From assembly GCF_004348725.1 (NCBI RefSeq), contig NZ_SMKR01000073.1, forward strand, positions 1 through 34,038: a stretch of DNA of 34,038 nucleotides, in the 5' to 3' direction. The stretch is from Kribbella turkmenica (GTDB lineage: Bacteria > Actinomycetota > Actinomycetes > Propionibacteriales > Kribbellaceae). The position numbers were made by a program, and so were the translations under genes. Each line of letters starts with the position of its first letter. Within the stretch, counting starts at the first letter, position 1. The notes under the pieces were generated by a model. The model was not told where the DNA came from and did no database searches. It saw only the letters and a list, made by a program, of their open reading frames with translations. This document shows, in pieces, positions 25,928 through 33,965 of this stretch.

Positions 25928-27554
25928 CCGCGGCCACCAGCGCTTCGGTCAGCGGCCGGTGGGCCGTCCGCGGCACGCGGGCTTCCACGACGTCCAGACC
26001 GGCGACGGTCGGAGCGAGTGCGGCACGCAGAGCGTCCGGGGTCTCGACCAGCGTGTACGGGGTTCTCGTGGCCGCGCAGAGCGCCGACAGGTCGGTGTCG
26101 TGCGGCGTACCGAAGACGCGCTCGAAGTGTGTCGTGTGGTCCGGGTGGCCCTGCTCGAGCGTGGAGAAGATGCCGCCGCCGTTGTCGTTGACGACGATGA
26201 TCCGCAGGTCGGGACGCGCCTCGTCGGGGCCGATGATCAGGCCGTTCGCGTCGTGCAGGAACGCGAGGTCGCCGATCAGGGCGTACGTCGGTCCGGCGTT
26301 CGCCAGCCCGGCACCGACCGCCGTCGAGACGGTCCCGTCGATCCCGGCCAGCCCACGGTTGGCGATCGTCCGGATCGGGACGACCGGCGCGAGGTCGAGG
26401 TCGCGGACCGGGTTCGACGACGCGACCACGAGCATGCCGTCGGCGCCGACCGCCGCACCGACGATGGCCGCGATCCCGGGGCCGGTGAGACCGTCGGCGA
26501 GCACCTTGTCGATCACCGGGCGCGCCAGCTGGTCGGCGTGCTGCCAGCGTTCGAGCCAGTCCGTGCTGTCCGGGCCGGCCACCTCGAGCCCGGTGACCAC
26601 GGCCGCCGCACGCCGGGCCGCGTCCGGCCACAGCCCGGCCGGGGACACCACGATCACCTCGACGTCGGGCCGCGCCAGCAGCTTCGAGATCGGCCGCGAC
26701 AGCGTCGGGTGCCCGAACACCAGGACCCGCTCGATCTCGCCGGCCAACGAGCTTGCCTGAAGCAACAACCGGTAGGACGCGATGACCGCCGGGCCGGTCC
26801 GGGCGCGACTGGACGGCTCGGCGAACAACGGCCACTGACCGGCCTCCGCCACCAGCCGTGCAGCCTGCGAGGCGCCATCGCCCGCGACCACCACGGTCTT
26901 CGGGCCAGGCTGAACAGCGGACGGCTGTCCGGCTGCCGCGTGGATCGCGGTCCAAGGACCCGTACTGCGACCGTCCAGCGGCTCCGGCCACTCCGGCCCG
27001 TCCGTCGGCACGAGCGGCTCGGCGAGCGGGCAGTTGAGCTGCACCGGCCCGGGATCGGAGGACCGCGCACCCACTGCGACGGCCACGGCCCGGGCGATCT
27101 GCGAGCGCCAGTACGCAACCTGGCCGACCTCGCGTACCGGCGTACCCATCTCGTGGAACAGGCGGACCGCGGACCCGAACACCTTCAGTTGGTCGGTCGT
27201 CTGGTTGGCGCCACTCCCCCGCAACGCGGGCGGCCGGTCCGCACTGAGCACGATCAGCGGCAGTCCGCTGTGCGACGCCTCGAGGACAGCCGGGTGCAGG
27301 TTCGCGACCGCGGTACCCGAGGTCGTCACCACGGGTACCGGGAGTCCGGTTCCGCGGATCAAGCCGATCGCGAGGAATCCCGCCGTCCGTTCGTCGATCC
27401 GGACGTGCAGCCGCAGCCGACCGGCACGATCGGCCTCCGCGAGCGCCAGCGCCAGCGGTGCGCTCCGGGAACCCGGCGCCATCACAGCCTCGCGGACGCC
27501 GCAGCGGATCAGTTCGTCGACCACCACAGTCGCGAACGCCGTGGACGGGTTCAT
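25914..27554 (-). CDS. menD: SEPHCHC synthase (MenD)
   Basis: This ThDP-dependent enzyme joins isochorismate and 2-oxoglutarate to give 2-succinyl-5-enolpyruvyl-6-hydroxy-3-cyclohexene-1-carboxylate (546 residues). The N-terminal domain has GVREAVMAPGSRSAPLALAL and the catalytic-glutamate region RIDERTAGFLAIGL. The C-terminal ThDP site reads ALIGDLAFLHDANGL followed by IIVVNDNGGGIFSTLEQ. ATG 27554 has AAGGAG six bases upstream and overlaps the menC stop (ATGA). It is the third gene of menE-menC-menD, and its last 14 bases overlap the end of mptB. Confidence 0.96.
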   Translation of the reverse strand: MNPSTAFATVVVDELIRCGVREAVMAPGSRSAPLALALAEADRAGRLRLHVRIDERTAGFLAIGLIRGTGLPVPVVTTSGTAVANLHPAVLEASHSGLPLIVLSADRPPALRGSGANQTTDQLKVFGSAVRLFHEMGTPVREVGQVAYWRSQIARAVAVAVGARSSDPGPVQLNCPLAEPLVPTDGPEWPEPLDGRSTGPWTAIHAAAGQPSAVQPGPKTVVVAGDGASQAARLVAEAGQWPLFAEPSSRARTGPAVIASYRLLLQASSLAGEIERVLVFGHPTLSRPISKLLARPDVEVIVVSPAGLWPDAARRAAAVVTGLEVAGPDSTDWLERWQHADQLARPVIDKVLADGLTGPGIAAIVGAAVGADGMLVVASSNPVRDLDLAPVVPIRTIANRGLAGIDGTVSTAVGAGLANAGPTYALIGDLAFLHDANGLIIGPDEARPDLRIIVVNDNGGGIFSTLEQGHPDHTTHFERVFGTPHDTDLSALCAATRTPYTLVETPDALRAALAPTVAGLDVVEARVPRTAHRPLTEALVAAVKQQ

Positions 27555-28483
27555 CCGGCACTCCTTTTCTGCACTCGGCTCAGGCGCTCTTCCCACACCG
27601 CAGTCCTGGCCACGTCCGCTCGCGCGGCGTTCACCAACGCAGTGTCTGGCTGCACCCGCTTCACCGGCAGGAAGCCGTCCACCGGCAGCAGGGGGTCTGC
27701 GACCACCTCGCCCGTGAACATGGACACGGTGGCCAATCCGCACGCGTACGGCAGCTCAGGAAGGGCAGCAGCCAGAGCGACCCCCGCAGCGATGCCCACC
27801 GAGGTTTCGAGGGCCGACGAGACCACGACTGGCAGCCCGATCTGTTCGGCGATCTCCAGGCAGGCCCGCACGCCACCGATCGGCTGCACCTTCAGTACGG
27901 CGACGTCGGCCGCCTCGAGCTTTTTCACCAGCATCGGGTCCTCGGCCCGCCGGATCGACTCGTCCGCGGCGATCGGCACGTCGGTGCGCCTTCGGACGGC
28001 GGCGAGATCCTCGACGGCCGCGCACGGCTGCTCCACGTATTCGAGGTCGAAACGCGCGAGCTGCCTGAGGTTGGTGACGGCGTCGTCCACGGACCACGCG
28101 CCGTTGGCATCGATCCGTACCTGGCCGCTCCCGATGGCGTCCCGTACGGCCTCGACCCTGGCCAGGTCGTCGTTCAGCGTCTGCCCGGGCTCGGCGACCT
28201 TCACCTTCGCAGTGCCGCACCCGGACCCTCGCACGATCTCGGCCGCTCTCTCGGGACCGACCGCGGGCACTGTGCAGTTCACCGGTACGGCGGTCCGCAC
28301 CGGCACCGGCCATCCGTCGACTGCCGCCTCCCGCGCTGCCTGCAGCCAAGGGACGCAGGTGGCATCGTCGTAGTCGAGGAACGGGCTCCACTCCGCCCAA
28401 CCGGCCGGGCCCTCGAAGAGCATGCCCTCGCGCACGGTGATGCCGCGGAACCTGTTCTTCAGGCCGATCGAGTACGTGATCAC
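27551..28483 (-). CDS. menC: o-Succinylbenzoate synthase
   Basis: This enolase-superfamily enzyme dehydrates SHCHC to o-succinylbenzoate (310 residues). The catalytic residues are recognisable in order: the KxK pair in GTAKVKVAEPG, metal ligands in RIDANGAWSVDDA, LEYVEQPC and IAADESI, and the second lysine in VAVLKVQPIGG. It starts at GTG 28483, overlapping the menE stop (GTGA), and ends overlapping the menD ATG. It is short for the superfamily but normal for actinobacterial MenC. Confidence 0.94.
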   Translation of the reverse strand: MITYSIGLKNRFRGITVREGMLFEGPAGWAEWSPFLDYDDATCVPWLQAAREAAVDGWPVPVRTAVPVNCTVPAVGPERAAEIVRGSGCGTAKVKVAEPGQTLNDDLARVEAVRDAIGSGQVRIDANGAWSVDDAVTNLRQLARFDLEYVEQPCAAVEDLAAVRRRTDVPIAADESIRRAEDPMLVKKLEAADVAVLKVQPIGGVRACLEIAEQIGLPVVVSSALETSVGIAAGVALAAALPELPYACGLATVSMFTGEVVADPLLPVDGFLPVKRVQPDTALVNAARADVARTAVWEERLSRVQKRSAG

Positions 28484-29571
28484 CGCAGCTCCTCCAGCAG
28501 CCGCTGCCGATCGATCTTGCCTGAGGCAAGCATCGGCAGGGCGTCCAGCCGGATCACCGCACGCGGCGCCCACGTCCGCGGCAGCGTCTCGGCCACGTGG
28601 TCACGCAGTTCGTCGCGGCCGGGGTCGCCGATCACGAAGGCGACCACCCGGGTCCCCCACTCCGTGTCGGGCACGCCCAGCACCACGGCGTCCTTCACCC
28701 GCGGATGCTCGAGCAGCCGGGCCTGGACGGTCGGCAGCGTGACGTTGACCCCGCCGGAGATGACCACGTCGTCCACCCGGCCGATCACCCGCAACCGCCC
28801 GTCCATGAATTCGCCCCGGTCCTGCGTCCGGAACCAGCCGTCGCGCAACACCTCCGCGGTCAACTCGGGCCGCAACCGGTATCCGGAGAACAGAGTCGTG
28901 CCCTTGATCAGGATCCGCCCGTCGTCCAGCGCGACCGACGTCCCGTCCAGGGGCTCCCCGGCGTACACACAGCCGCTGCCGGTCTCGGTCATGCCGTACG
29001 CCGGGATCGCAGTGACACCGGCCTCGGCCGAGCGGGCCTTCAGTGGGGCCGGCGTCGCGGCGCCGCCGATGATGATCGCGTCGAACGAGCGCAGCGCGTC
29101 CAGGTCGGTGTCGAGGTAGCGGGCCAATTGGGTCGGCACCATCGCGGTGTAGCGGCGTGGGCCGGTCAGTCTCCGGGCGGCCTCGGTGAAGCTGTCACCG
29201 GCGACCACCGGAGCCAGGCCGGCCACCACCGAGCGGGTGAGGATCTGCAAGCCGCCGACGAAGTACGGCTTCATCGGCAGTAGCCACTGCCCCGGTCCGC
29301 CGAGGCGGTCATGGGTGGCAGTGGCTGACGCGATCAGTGCGTCCCGGGACAGCAGGACGCCCTTCGGCTCACCGGACGACCCGGATGTGGTGAGCACCAC
29401 AGCACAGTCGTGCTCCAGCGGCTCGTCCGGTGCGGCCGCCTGCCGGACCCGCGCCGCGGCTGCCGGATCCGCCGGCACCGGGGCGAACGGCGTACCCCTG
29501 CCGTCCAGTACGGCGGTGAGCGCGGACAGCACGGCATCCGGCGTACCGGGGACCAGGCGCAAGCTAGACAT
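28480..29571 (-). CDS. menE: o-Succinylbenzoate-CoA ligase
   Basis: This AMP-forming ligase activates o-succinylbenzoate with CoA (363 residues, the short actinobacterial form). The ATP-binding loop is LTTSGSSGEPKGVLLSRDAL near residues 60-79, followed by IPAYGMTETGSG, DGWFRTQDRGEF, the hinge GRVDDVVISGGVNV, and the catalytic lysine in LASGKIDRQRLL at the C-terminus. ATG 29571 gives the start MSSLRLVPGTPDAV. TACGCT ten bases upstream could be the -10. It is the first gene of the menE-C-D operon and divergent from menA. Confidence 0.94.
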   Translation of the reverse strand: MSSLRLVPGTPDAVLSALTAVLDGRGTPFAPVPADPAAAARVRQAAAPDEPLEHDCAVVLTTSGSSGEPKGVLLSRDALIASATATHDRLGGPGQWLLPMKPYFVGGLQILTRSVVAGLAPVVAGDSFTEAARRLTGPRRYTAMVPTQLARYLDTDLDALRSFDAIIIGGAATPAPLKARSAEAGVTAIPAYGMTETGSGCVYAGEPLDGTSVALDDGRILIKGTTLFSGYRLRPELTAEVLRDGWFRTQDRGEFMDGRLRVIGRVDDVVISGGVNVTLPTVQARLLEHPRVKDAVVLGVPDTEWGTRVVAFVIGDPGRDELRDHVAETLPRTWAPRAVIRLDALPMLASGKIDRQRLLEELR

Positions 29572-29670
29572 GTCAGCACCGAGCGTACGGCCCGGTCGCG
29601 ATGGCTCCGGCGGTGGTGCTGTCCGGGCCGGTCGGCGCGGTCCCGTTCCGTGCTGACAGAATCGGCAGTC
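29572..29670. promoter_or_regulatory. Divergent menE / menA intergenic region
   Basis: These 99 bases must hold promoters for both operons. On the minus strand TACGCT (TANNNT) ends ten bases before the menE ATG; on the plus strand CAGAAT ends eight bases before the menA ATG. The 9-mer GTGCTGACA is present near each end in inverted orientation (29571-29579 minus, 29650-29658 plus), just upstream of each start, and may be a shared element. No strong -35 is seen and no ribosome sites are obvious. Confidence 0.4.
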
Positions 29671-30543
29671 ATGGCCACCCCTGCCCAGTGGATCGACGGC
29701 GCGCGCCCACGCACCCTGCCCGCCGCGATCGCACCCGTCCTCGTCGGAACCGGCGCGGCCGCCTACCTGGACGGCTTCGTCTGGTGGAAGGCGCTGCTCG
29801 CCCTCGGCGTTGCCCTGGCCCTGCAGATCGGCGTCAACTACGCCAACGACTACAGCGACGGCATCCGCGGCACCGACGAAAACCGTGTCGGCCCACTCCG
29901 CCTGGTCGGCGCCAAAGTCGCCACCCCGGAACAGGTGAAGGCCGCAGCCTTCACCTGCTTCGGAGTGGGCGCCGTACTCGGAATAGTCCTGTGTGCGACC
30001 TCCAGCTGGTGGCTGCTCGTCGCGGGCGCGGCCTCCCTCGTCGGTGCGTGGTTCTACACCGGTGGGAAGCGGCCGTACGGCTACCGCGCGCTGGGCGAGG
30101 TCAGCGTCTTCCTGTTCTTCGGGCTGATCGCGGTGCTGGGCACTGCCTACGTGCAAGCTGAGTCCTTGCACTGGACGGCGGTTGCGGGTGCCGTCGCGAT
30201 CGGGTCGATCGCGTGTGCGCTGCTGGTGGCAAACAACCTGCGTGACATCCCCACCGACACGGTCACCGGGAAGCGCACGCTGGCGGTCGTCCTAGGTGCT
30301 GTGCGCTCGCGTCGGCTGTACGCCGGGCTGGTAGCGGTGGCGTTCATCCTCGCGGCTGTGTCAGCGCTCGCGACTCCGTGGGCCCTGCTCGCGTGGATCG
30401 CTCTGCCGCTGGCGGTGAAGTCGGTCAAGGTGGTCGTCAGCGACACGGTCGGCCCGGCGCTCATTCCGGTACTGAAGAACACGGGACTCACGGAGCTCTT
30501 GTACGCGGTCGGTTTGGCGATCGGGCTCGCTCTCGGAGGGTGA
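29671..30543 (+). CDS. menA: 1,4-Dihydroxy-2-naphthoate polyprenyltransferase
   Basis: This is an integral membrane UbiA-family enzyme that attaches the polyprenyl chain to dihydroxynaphthoate (290 residues, about eight helices). The two aspartate-rich motifs that bind the prenyl diphosphate via magnesium are VNYANDYSDGIRGTDENR and NNLRDIPTDTVTGKRTLAV. ATG 29671 gives MATPAQWIDGARPRTLPAA, a typical family N-terminus. It is divergent from menE and convergent with the cysteine desulfhydrase gene, 24 bases away. Its prenyl donor presumably comes from the synthase at the left edge. Confidence 0.95.
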   Translation: MATPAQWIDGARPRTLPAAIAPVLVGTGAAAYLDGFVWWKALLALGVALALQIGVNYANDYSDGIRGTDENRVGPLRLVGAKVATPEQVKAAAFTCFGVGAVLGIVLCATSSWWLLVAGAASLVGAWFYTGGKRPYGYRALGEVSVFLFFGLIAVLGTAYVQAESLHWTAVAGAVAIGSIACALLVANNLRDIPTDTVTGKRTLAVVLGAVRSRRLYAGLVAVAFILAAVSALATPWALLAWIALPLAVKSVKVVVSDTVGPALIPVLKNTGLTELLYAVGLAIGLALGG

Positions 30544-30555
30544 TCGCCCACGCGT

Positions 30556-30565
30556 GCTACGTAGC
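30556..30565. repeat. Small palindrome between convergent gene ends
   Basis: GCTACGTAGC is a perfect 10-bp palindrome filling part of the 24-base gap between the menA stop and the stop of the convergent PLP-enzyme gene. It could help terminate either transcript but is too short to be confident. Confidence 0.25.
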
Positions 30566-30567
30566 CA

Positions 30568-31692
30568 CTACCTCTTCACCGGTTCTCGCCACCGTCCGCT
30601 CGTCGCGAACGCCTCCAGCGTCGCCATGTACGGCGCGATGTCGATCCCGTTGGTCCGCAGCCACGCGTCGTCGTAGTACGTGTTGCCGTAGCGTTCCCCG
30701 CTGTCGCACAGCAGTGTGACGATGCTGCCGCGCGTCCCGGTCCGGCGCATCTCCTCGGCCAGGCGGAGCGCACCCCAGAGGTTGGTCCCGGTGGAGCCGC
30801 CGACCAGCCGGCCGGTGACCTGCGAGCAGAAGCGCATGGCGGCGATCGAGGCGGCGTCGGGGACGGAGATCATCCGGTCGACCACGCCGAGGACGAACGA
30901 CGGCTCGACGCGCGGGCGGCCGATGCCTTCGATCCGGGACGGGCGGCCGGTGGAGAAGTCGTCGTCGCCGGCCTCGAACGCCGGGAAGAACGCCGAGTTC
31001 TCCGGGTCGACCACGGCGACCGAGGTGTCGTAGCGCTGGTAGCGGACGTAGCGGCCGATGGTGGCCGACGTACCGCCGGTGCCGGCGCCGACGACGATCC
31101 AGGTGGGGATCGGGTACTGCTCGAGTTTCAACTGGCCGAAGATCGACTCGGCGATGTTGTTGTTGCCACGCCAGTCGGTGGCGCGTTCGGCGTACGTGAA
31201 CTGGTCCATGTAGTGGCCGCCGGTCTCCTCGGCCAGGCGCTTCGCCTCGCCGTAGATCTGGCCGGAGCGTTCGACGAAGTGGCAGCGGCCGCCGTAGAAC
31301 TCGATCAGGTCGACCTTCTCCTGGCTGGTCGAGCGCGGCATGACCGCGATGAACGGGAGGCCGAGCAGGCGGGCGAAGTACGCCTCGCTGACCGCGGTGG
31401 AGCCGCTGGACGCCTCGATCACGGTGGTGCCTTCGCGGATCCACCCGTTGCACAGCGCGTAGAGGAACAGCGACCGGGCCAGCCGGTGCTTCAGCGAGCC
31501 GGTCGGGTGCACGGACTCGTCCTTCAGGTACAGGTCGACGCCGATGAGCTCGGGCATCGGGAACACGTGCAGGTGCGTGTCCGCGCTCCGGTTCGCGTCG
31601 GCGTCCACGATCCGGATCGCCTCGGCCACCCACGCCCGCGCCTTGTCGTCGCGCCGATCAACTTCGCGACACACCCCATCAACCTCACTCAT
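30568..31692 (-). CDS. cds1: PLP-dependent cysteine-synthase-like protein, probable L-cysteine desulfhydrase (Cds1-like)
   Basis: This is a fold-type II PLP enzyme of 374 residues. The PLP-lysine region is [20 protein letters not shown], the substrate loop is [20 protein letters not shown], and the phosphate-binding glycine loop is [19 protein letters not shown]. The sequence strongly resembles, from memory, mycobacterial Cds1 (Rv3684), which degrades cysteine to pyruvate, ammonia and hydrogen sulfide; ordinary O-acetylserine sulfhydrylase is the alternative. I start it at ATG 31692 ([14 protein letters not shown]). An in-frame start at 31746 lies within a 32-bp direct repeat. TAGCCT seven bases upstream of the ATG suggests a leaderless message. 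Confidence 0.85.
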   Translation of the reverse strand: MSEVDGVCREVDRRDDKARAWVAEAIRIVDADANRSADTHLHVFPMPELIGVDLYLKDESVHPTGSLKHRLARSLFLYALCNGWIREGTTVIEASSGSTAVSEAYFARLLGLPFIAVMPRSTSQEKVDLIEFYGGRCHFVERSGQIYGEAKRLAEETGGHYMDQFTYAERATDWRGNNNIAESIFGQLKLEQYPIPTWIVVGAGTGGTSATIGRYVRYQRYDTSVAVVDPENSAFFPAFEAGDDDFSTGRPSRIEGIGRPRVEPSFVLGVVDRMISVPDAASIAAMRFCSQVTGRLVGGSTGTNLWGALRLAEEMRRTGTRGSIVTLLCDSGERYGNTYYDDAWLRTNGIDIAPYMATLEAFATSGRWREPVKR

Positions 31693-31699
31693 GCGAGCC

Positions 31700-31705
31700 A
31701 GGCTA
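31700..31705 (-). promoter_or_regulatory. Candidate -10 (TAGCCT) of the desulfhydrase gene
   Basis: On the minus strand TAGCCT fits TANNNT and ends seven bases before the ATG at 31692. TAGCAT, eight bases further upstream, is another possibility. No consensus -35 is present; the direct repeat at 31720-31751 lies just upstream. Confidence 0.35.
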
Positions 31706-31719
31706 GATGCTAAGGCCCC

Positions 31720-31751
31720 GATTTGAGTATTCCTACGCTCGGTCACCGCGC
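31720..31751. repeat. 32-bp direct repeat, copy A
   Basis: This copy matches 32465-32496 at 31 of 32 positions (the single difference is at base four, T versus C). Its core reads TGAGTATTCCTACGCTCGG. It lies just upstream of the desulfhydrase gene on the minus strand. Read on the minus strand, both copies encode the codons MTERRNTQI after a GTG. Confidence 0.9.
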
Positions 31752-31771
31752 CGCCTTCAAGGCGCCGCCGG

Positions 31772-32460
31772 TCACGCTCCGCGTCGACGCCCCCGGCGCG
31801 GTGACCGGACGAGCCAGCGCATGCCCTTCGGCGAGGTCTCGGCCTCGACCACGGCCTCCAGCGCCTCCTCGGAGAGCAGCCGCTCGAGGTCCGCTTCGTA
31901 GCGGGCGATCAGTTTTGGCGCGAGCCCGTCCGGCGCCTCCCGCGTGATCACGAAGCAGTCCCCCGGCTCCTCGTCGTACGGCGGGGCTCGCCGATCAACG
32001 GGATCAGGGGCACGGACGGCAAGTCGCCCCCCTGCCCGGCCGGCGGCAACGGCCCGAGGTTCTTGCGCTCACCGACCACGGTCAGCGCGTCCAGGACAAC
32101 CGGCTCGAAGAAGGTGACCATCTCGGCGACCGTCATGTCGGCAAGCTCCGGGCAGACGACGGAGAAGTCCGGGGTCAGCAACCTCCCGACCGCCGGCACC
32201 GCTCGCCGCGCCCTGCCGTGCTTCTTCGCCCGGAATTCCAAGTGCAATGCGACCCGCTCATATCCGCCCTGGGCGAGCCATGCGGCACCGTCGTACTCGT
32301 CCAACAGCTTTGCAGTCAGGTGTTGGAGCGCCTCCCACGCTCTCGCGGTCACCTGACCGCTGAAATCCTCGGTGAATGAATGACGGTCGGGCGCCTCTGC
32401 GAGATACGCCCCACCGACCAGCTGCAACCATGCGATCGTCACCGGCTCATCATCCTGCAT
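31772..32460 (-). pseudogene. Unrecognised protein gene, apparently frameshifted near its 3' end
   Basis: An open frame from ATG 32460 runs to a stop at 31948 (170 residues: MQDDEPVTIAWLQLVGGAYL...). The last ~13 residues (RRTTRSRGTAS) look like out-of-frame sequence. In the -1 frame, from about 31987, a protein-like continuation starts APPYDEEPGDCFVITREAPD, runs through an acidic helix ([20 protein letters not shown]) and ends with a basic tail at a stop at 31772. A single lost G (GAGGCC read as GAGCC) would explain it. Restored, the protein would be about 229 residues. I recognise no family. It could be a pseudogene, an assembly error or programmed frameshifting. Confidence 0.6.
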
Positions 32461-32464
32461 TCAC

Positions 32465-32496
32465 GATCTGAGTATTCCTACGCTCGGTCACCGCGC
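32465..32496. repeat. 32-bp direct repeat, copy B
   Basis: This is the second copy of the repeat at 31720-31751, 745 bases away in the same orientation. It sits four bases upstream of the ATG of the frameshifted gene on the minus strand, and 23 bases upstream of the small membrane protein gene on the plus strand. It therefore occupies the divergent promoter region of those two genes. Confidence 0.9.
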
Positions 32497-32519
32497 TCGG
32501 TGGCGGCAGGATGGGACGC

Positions 32520-32867
32520 ATGATTCCCATGGGGCCGATCGAGTTCACGCCGGCGCAGGTGGCGATGTTTCTGGCGGTGCTCGCGCTTGTCGGTGTCTGC
32601 GCCGCGCTGCCGGCGACGATTCCGCTGGCGTTGGTCGGGCATCGGCGGGGGCGGCGGTACCCGGGGTGGAACGCGCTCTGGTACTGGCTGTGCGGAACGG
32701 TCCCTACCGTGGTGCTCATGGGCGGGCTGATCCAGACCGGGCTCGGCTGGTGGGTCGTGCCGCTGAGTTGGCTGCCGACGCTGCTGATCGCCTGGTTGCT
32801 GAAACCACGGCGACCCGAGGGCGAGCTAGTTTGGACGGACATGACGCCGAGGCAGGGGGAGCGATGA
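32520..32867 (+). CDS. Small membrane protein of unknown function
   Basis: This 115-residue protein has about three transmembrane segments: residues ~10-36 (VAMFLAVLALVGVCAALPAT), ~50-70 (WYWLCGTVPTVVLMGGLI) and ~75-92 (WWVVPLSWLPTLLIAWLL). A basic loop, GHRRGRRYPGW, lies between the first two and a charged tail at the end. ATG 32520 has AGGA eight bases upstream; ATG 32511 would add MGR. The stop overlaps the M48 protease ATG (ATGA), so the two are translated together, suggesting a membrane partner. No family recognised. Confidence 0.75.
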   Translation: MIPMGPIEFTPAQVAMFLAVLALVGVCAALPATIPLALVGHRRGRRYPGWNALWYWLCGTVPTVVLMGGLIQTGLGWWVVPLSWLPTLLIAWLLKPRRPEGELVWTDMTPRQGER

Positions 32868-33880
32868 GCGAGCACGAAGAGCGGCCCACGCGGCAGCGGG
32901 CGACGTTGACGGATATCAGTTCGCGGGCGTGGGAGCACCCGGCGGACCGGGGCGCCCTGGTGGCGCTGCGGCAGCTGAAGGGGTTCGACTTCGTCCTGCG
33001 GAAGCTGTCCGGGATGATCAACGAGCGGGCCTTCCGGCTGCAGTTCCTCGGCTCGGCGATCCGGGTCGACGAGCGGCAGTTCCCGACCGTGCACCGGCTC
33101 TACACCGAGGCCGGTACGACGCTCGACGTACGGCAACTGCCGGAGCTCTACATCACCAACAGCCCGGTGTGGAACGCGGTCACCATCGGCATGGACCGGC
33201 CGTTCATCGTGGTGAACAGCGCCGTGCTGCAGGGCCTGGACGAGGAGGAGCTCCGGTTCATCCTCGGCCACGAGCTCGGCCATGCGCAGAGCGGGCACGC
33301 GCTCTACCAGTCGCTGCTGTTCTGGCTGATGCGGCTGACCGGCGCGTTGAACTGGATGCCGATCGGCGCCCTCGGTCTCCGGGCGATCATCGCCGCCCTG
33401 CACGAGTGGTCCCGCAAGGCGGAGCTGTCCGGCGACCGTGCCGGTCTGCTCGCCGTCCAGGACCCGGCGGTGGCGCTGCGGGTCCAGATGAAGCTGGCCA
33501 GCGGCGGTCAGCTCGCTGAGCTCGACACCACGGCGTTCCTGGCGCAGGGAACGGAGTACGAGAGTGCCGGCGACCTGCGGGACAGCGTGCTGAAGCTGCT
33601 GCTGCTCGAGGCGCAGTCGCACCCGCTGGCCGTCATCCGGGCGCACGAGCTGCGACGCTGGGTGGACGAGGGCGAGTACACCCAGATCGTCTCCGGCACC
33701 TACCCGAAGCGCCACGACGACGCGACGGCGTCGATGTCGCAGGAGGCGAAGAACGCGGCCAAGTCGTACTCCGACGCCTTCGCCCGCTCCCAGGACCCGC
33801 TGGCCAAGCTGCTCCGCGACTTGGGCGACGGCCTCGGCGGCGTCCGCGACTGGGTCTCCTCGAAGTTCCCTCCGCGCTGA
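32864..33880 (+). CDS. M48-family zinc metalloprotease
   Basis: This is a 338-residue protease with the zinc motif HELGH at residues 136-140 and the third ligand E187 in KAELSGDRAG, the M48 arrangement. A hydrophobic stretch (YQSLLFWLMRLTGALNWMPI, then GALGLRAIIAAL) lies between the two motifs, as in membrane-associated M48 enzymes; there is no N-terminal signal or membrane helix. The small membrane protein translated just before it may supply the anchor. ATG 32864 is preceded by AGGGGGAG. Substrates are unknown; M48 enzymes often act in envelope protein quality control. Confidence 0.9.
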   Translation: MSEHEERPTRQRATLTDISSRAWEHPADRGALVALRQLKGFDFVLRKLSGMINERAFRLQFLGSAIRVDERQFPTVHRLYTEAGTTLDVRQLPELYITNSPVWNAVTIGMDRPFIVVNSAVLQGLDEEELRFILGHELGHAQSGHALYQSLLFWLMRLTGALNWMPIGALGLRAIIAALHEWSRKAELSGDRAGLLAVQDPAVALRVQMKLASGGQLAELDTTAFLAQGTEYESAGDLRDSVLKLLLLEAQSHPLAVIRAHELRRWVDEGEYTQIVSGTYPKRHDDATASMSQEAKNAAKSYSDAFARSQDPLAKLLRDLGDGLGGVRDWVSSKFPPR

Positions 33881-33897
33881 TCCGGCACCGGCATGAC

Positions 33898-33922
33898 GAA
33901 GGGCCCGCTTCCCCTCGGGTTC
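33898..33922 (+). terminator. Possible terminator after the M48 gene
   Basis: GAA-GGG-CCCG is followed by an eight-base loop and CGGG-TTC, 17 bases past the M48 stop. The CCCG/CGGG and GAA/TTC pairs form a stem interrupted by a GGG bulge. There is no T-tract. It is a weak candidate, supported mainly by its position. Confidence 0.35.
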
Positions 33923-33929
33923 ACATGGT

Positions 33930-33962
33930 CGTCGCAACACCTCGATTTGAGGAGTTGCGGCG
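33930..33962. repeat. Imperfect hairpin (14-base arms) before the last ORF
   Basis: The arms 33930-33943 (CGTCGCAACACCTC) and 33949-33962 (GAGGAGTTGCGGCG) pair at 12 of 14 positions around a five-base loop. It lies three bases before the ATG of the truncated last gene, and the GAGGAG of the right arm may be its ribosome site. Such a structure could be the end of an insertion sequence or a translational control hairpin. Confidence 0.6.
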
Positions 33963-33965
33963 GCT

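Noticed and set aside
31724..31751. SigR/SigH-type promoter (GGAAT-N18-GTT) in the direct repeat
   Set aside because: GGAAT is present on the minus strand in both copies, but no GTT occurs at the right distance in either.
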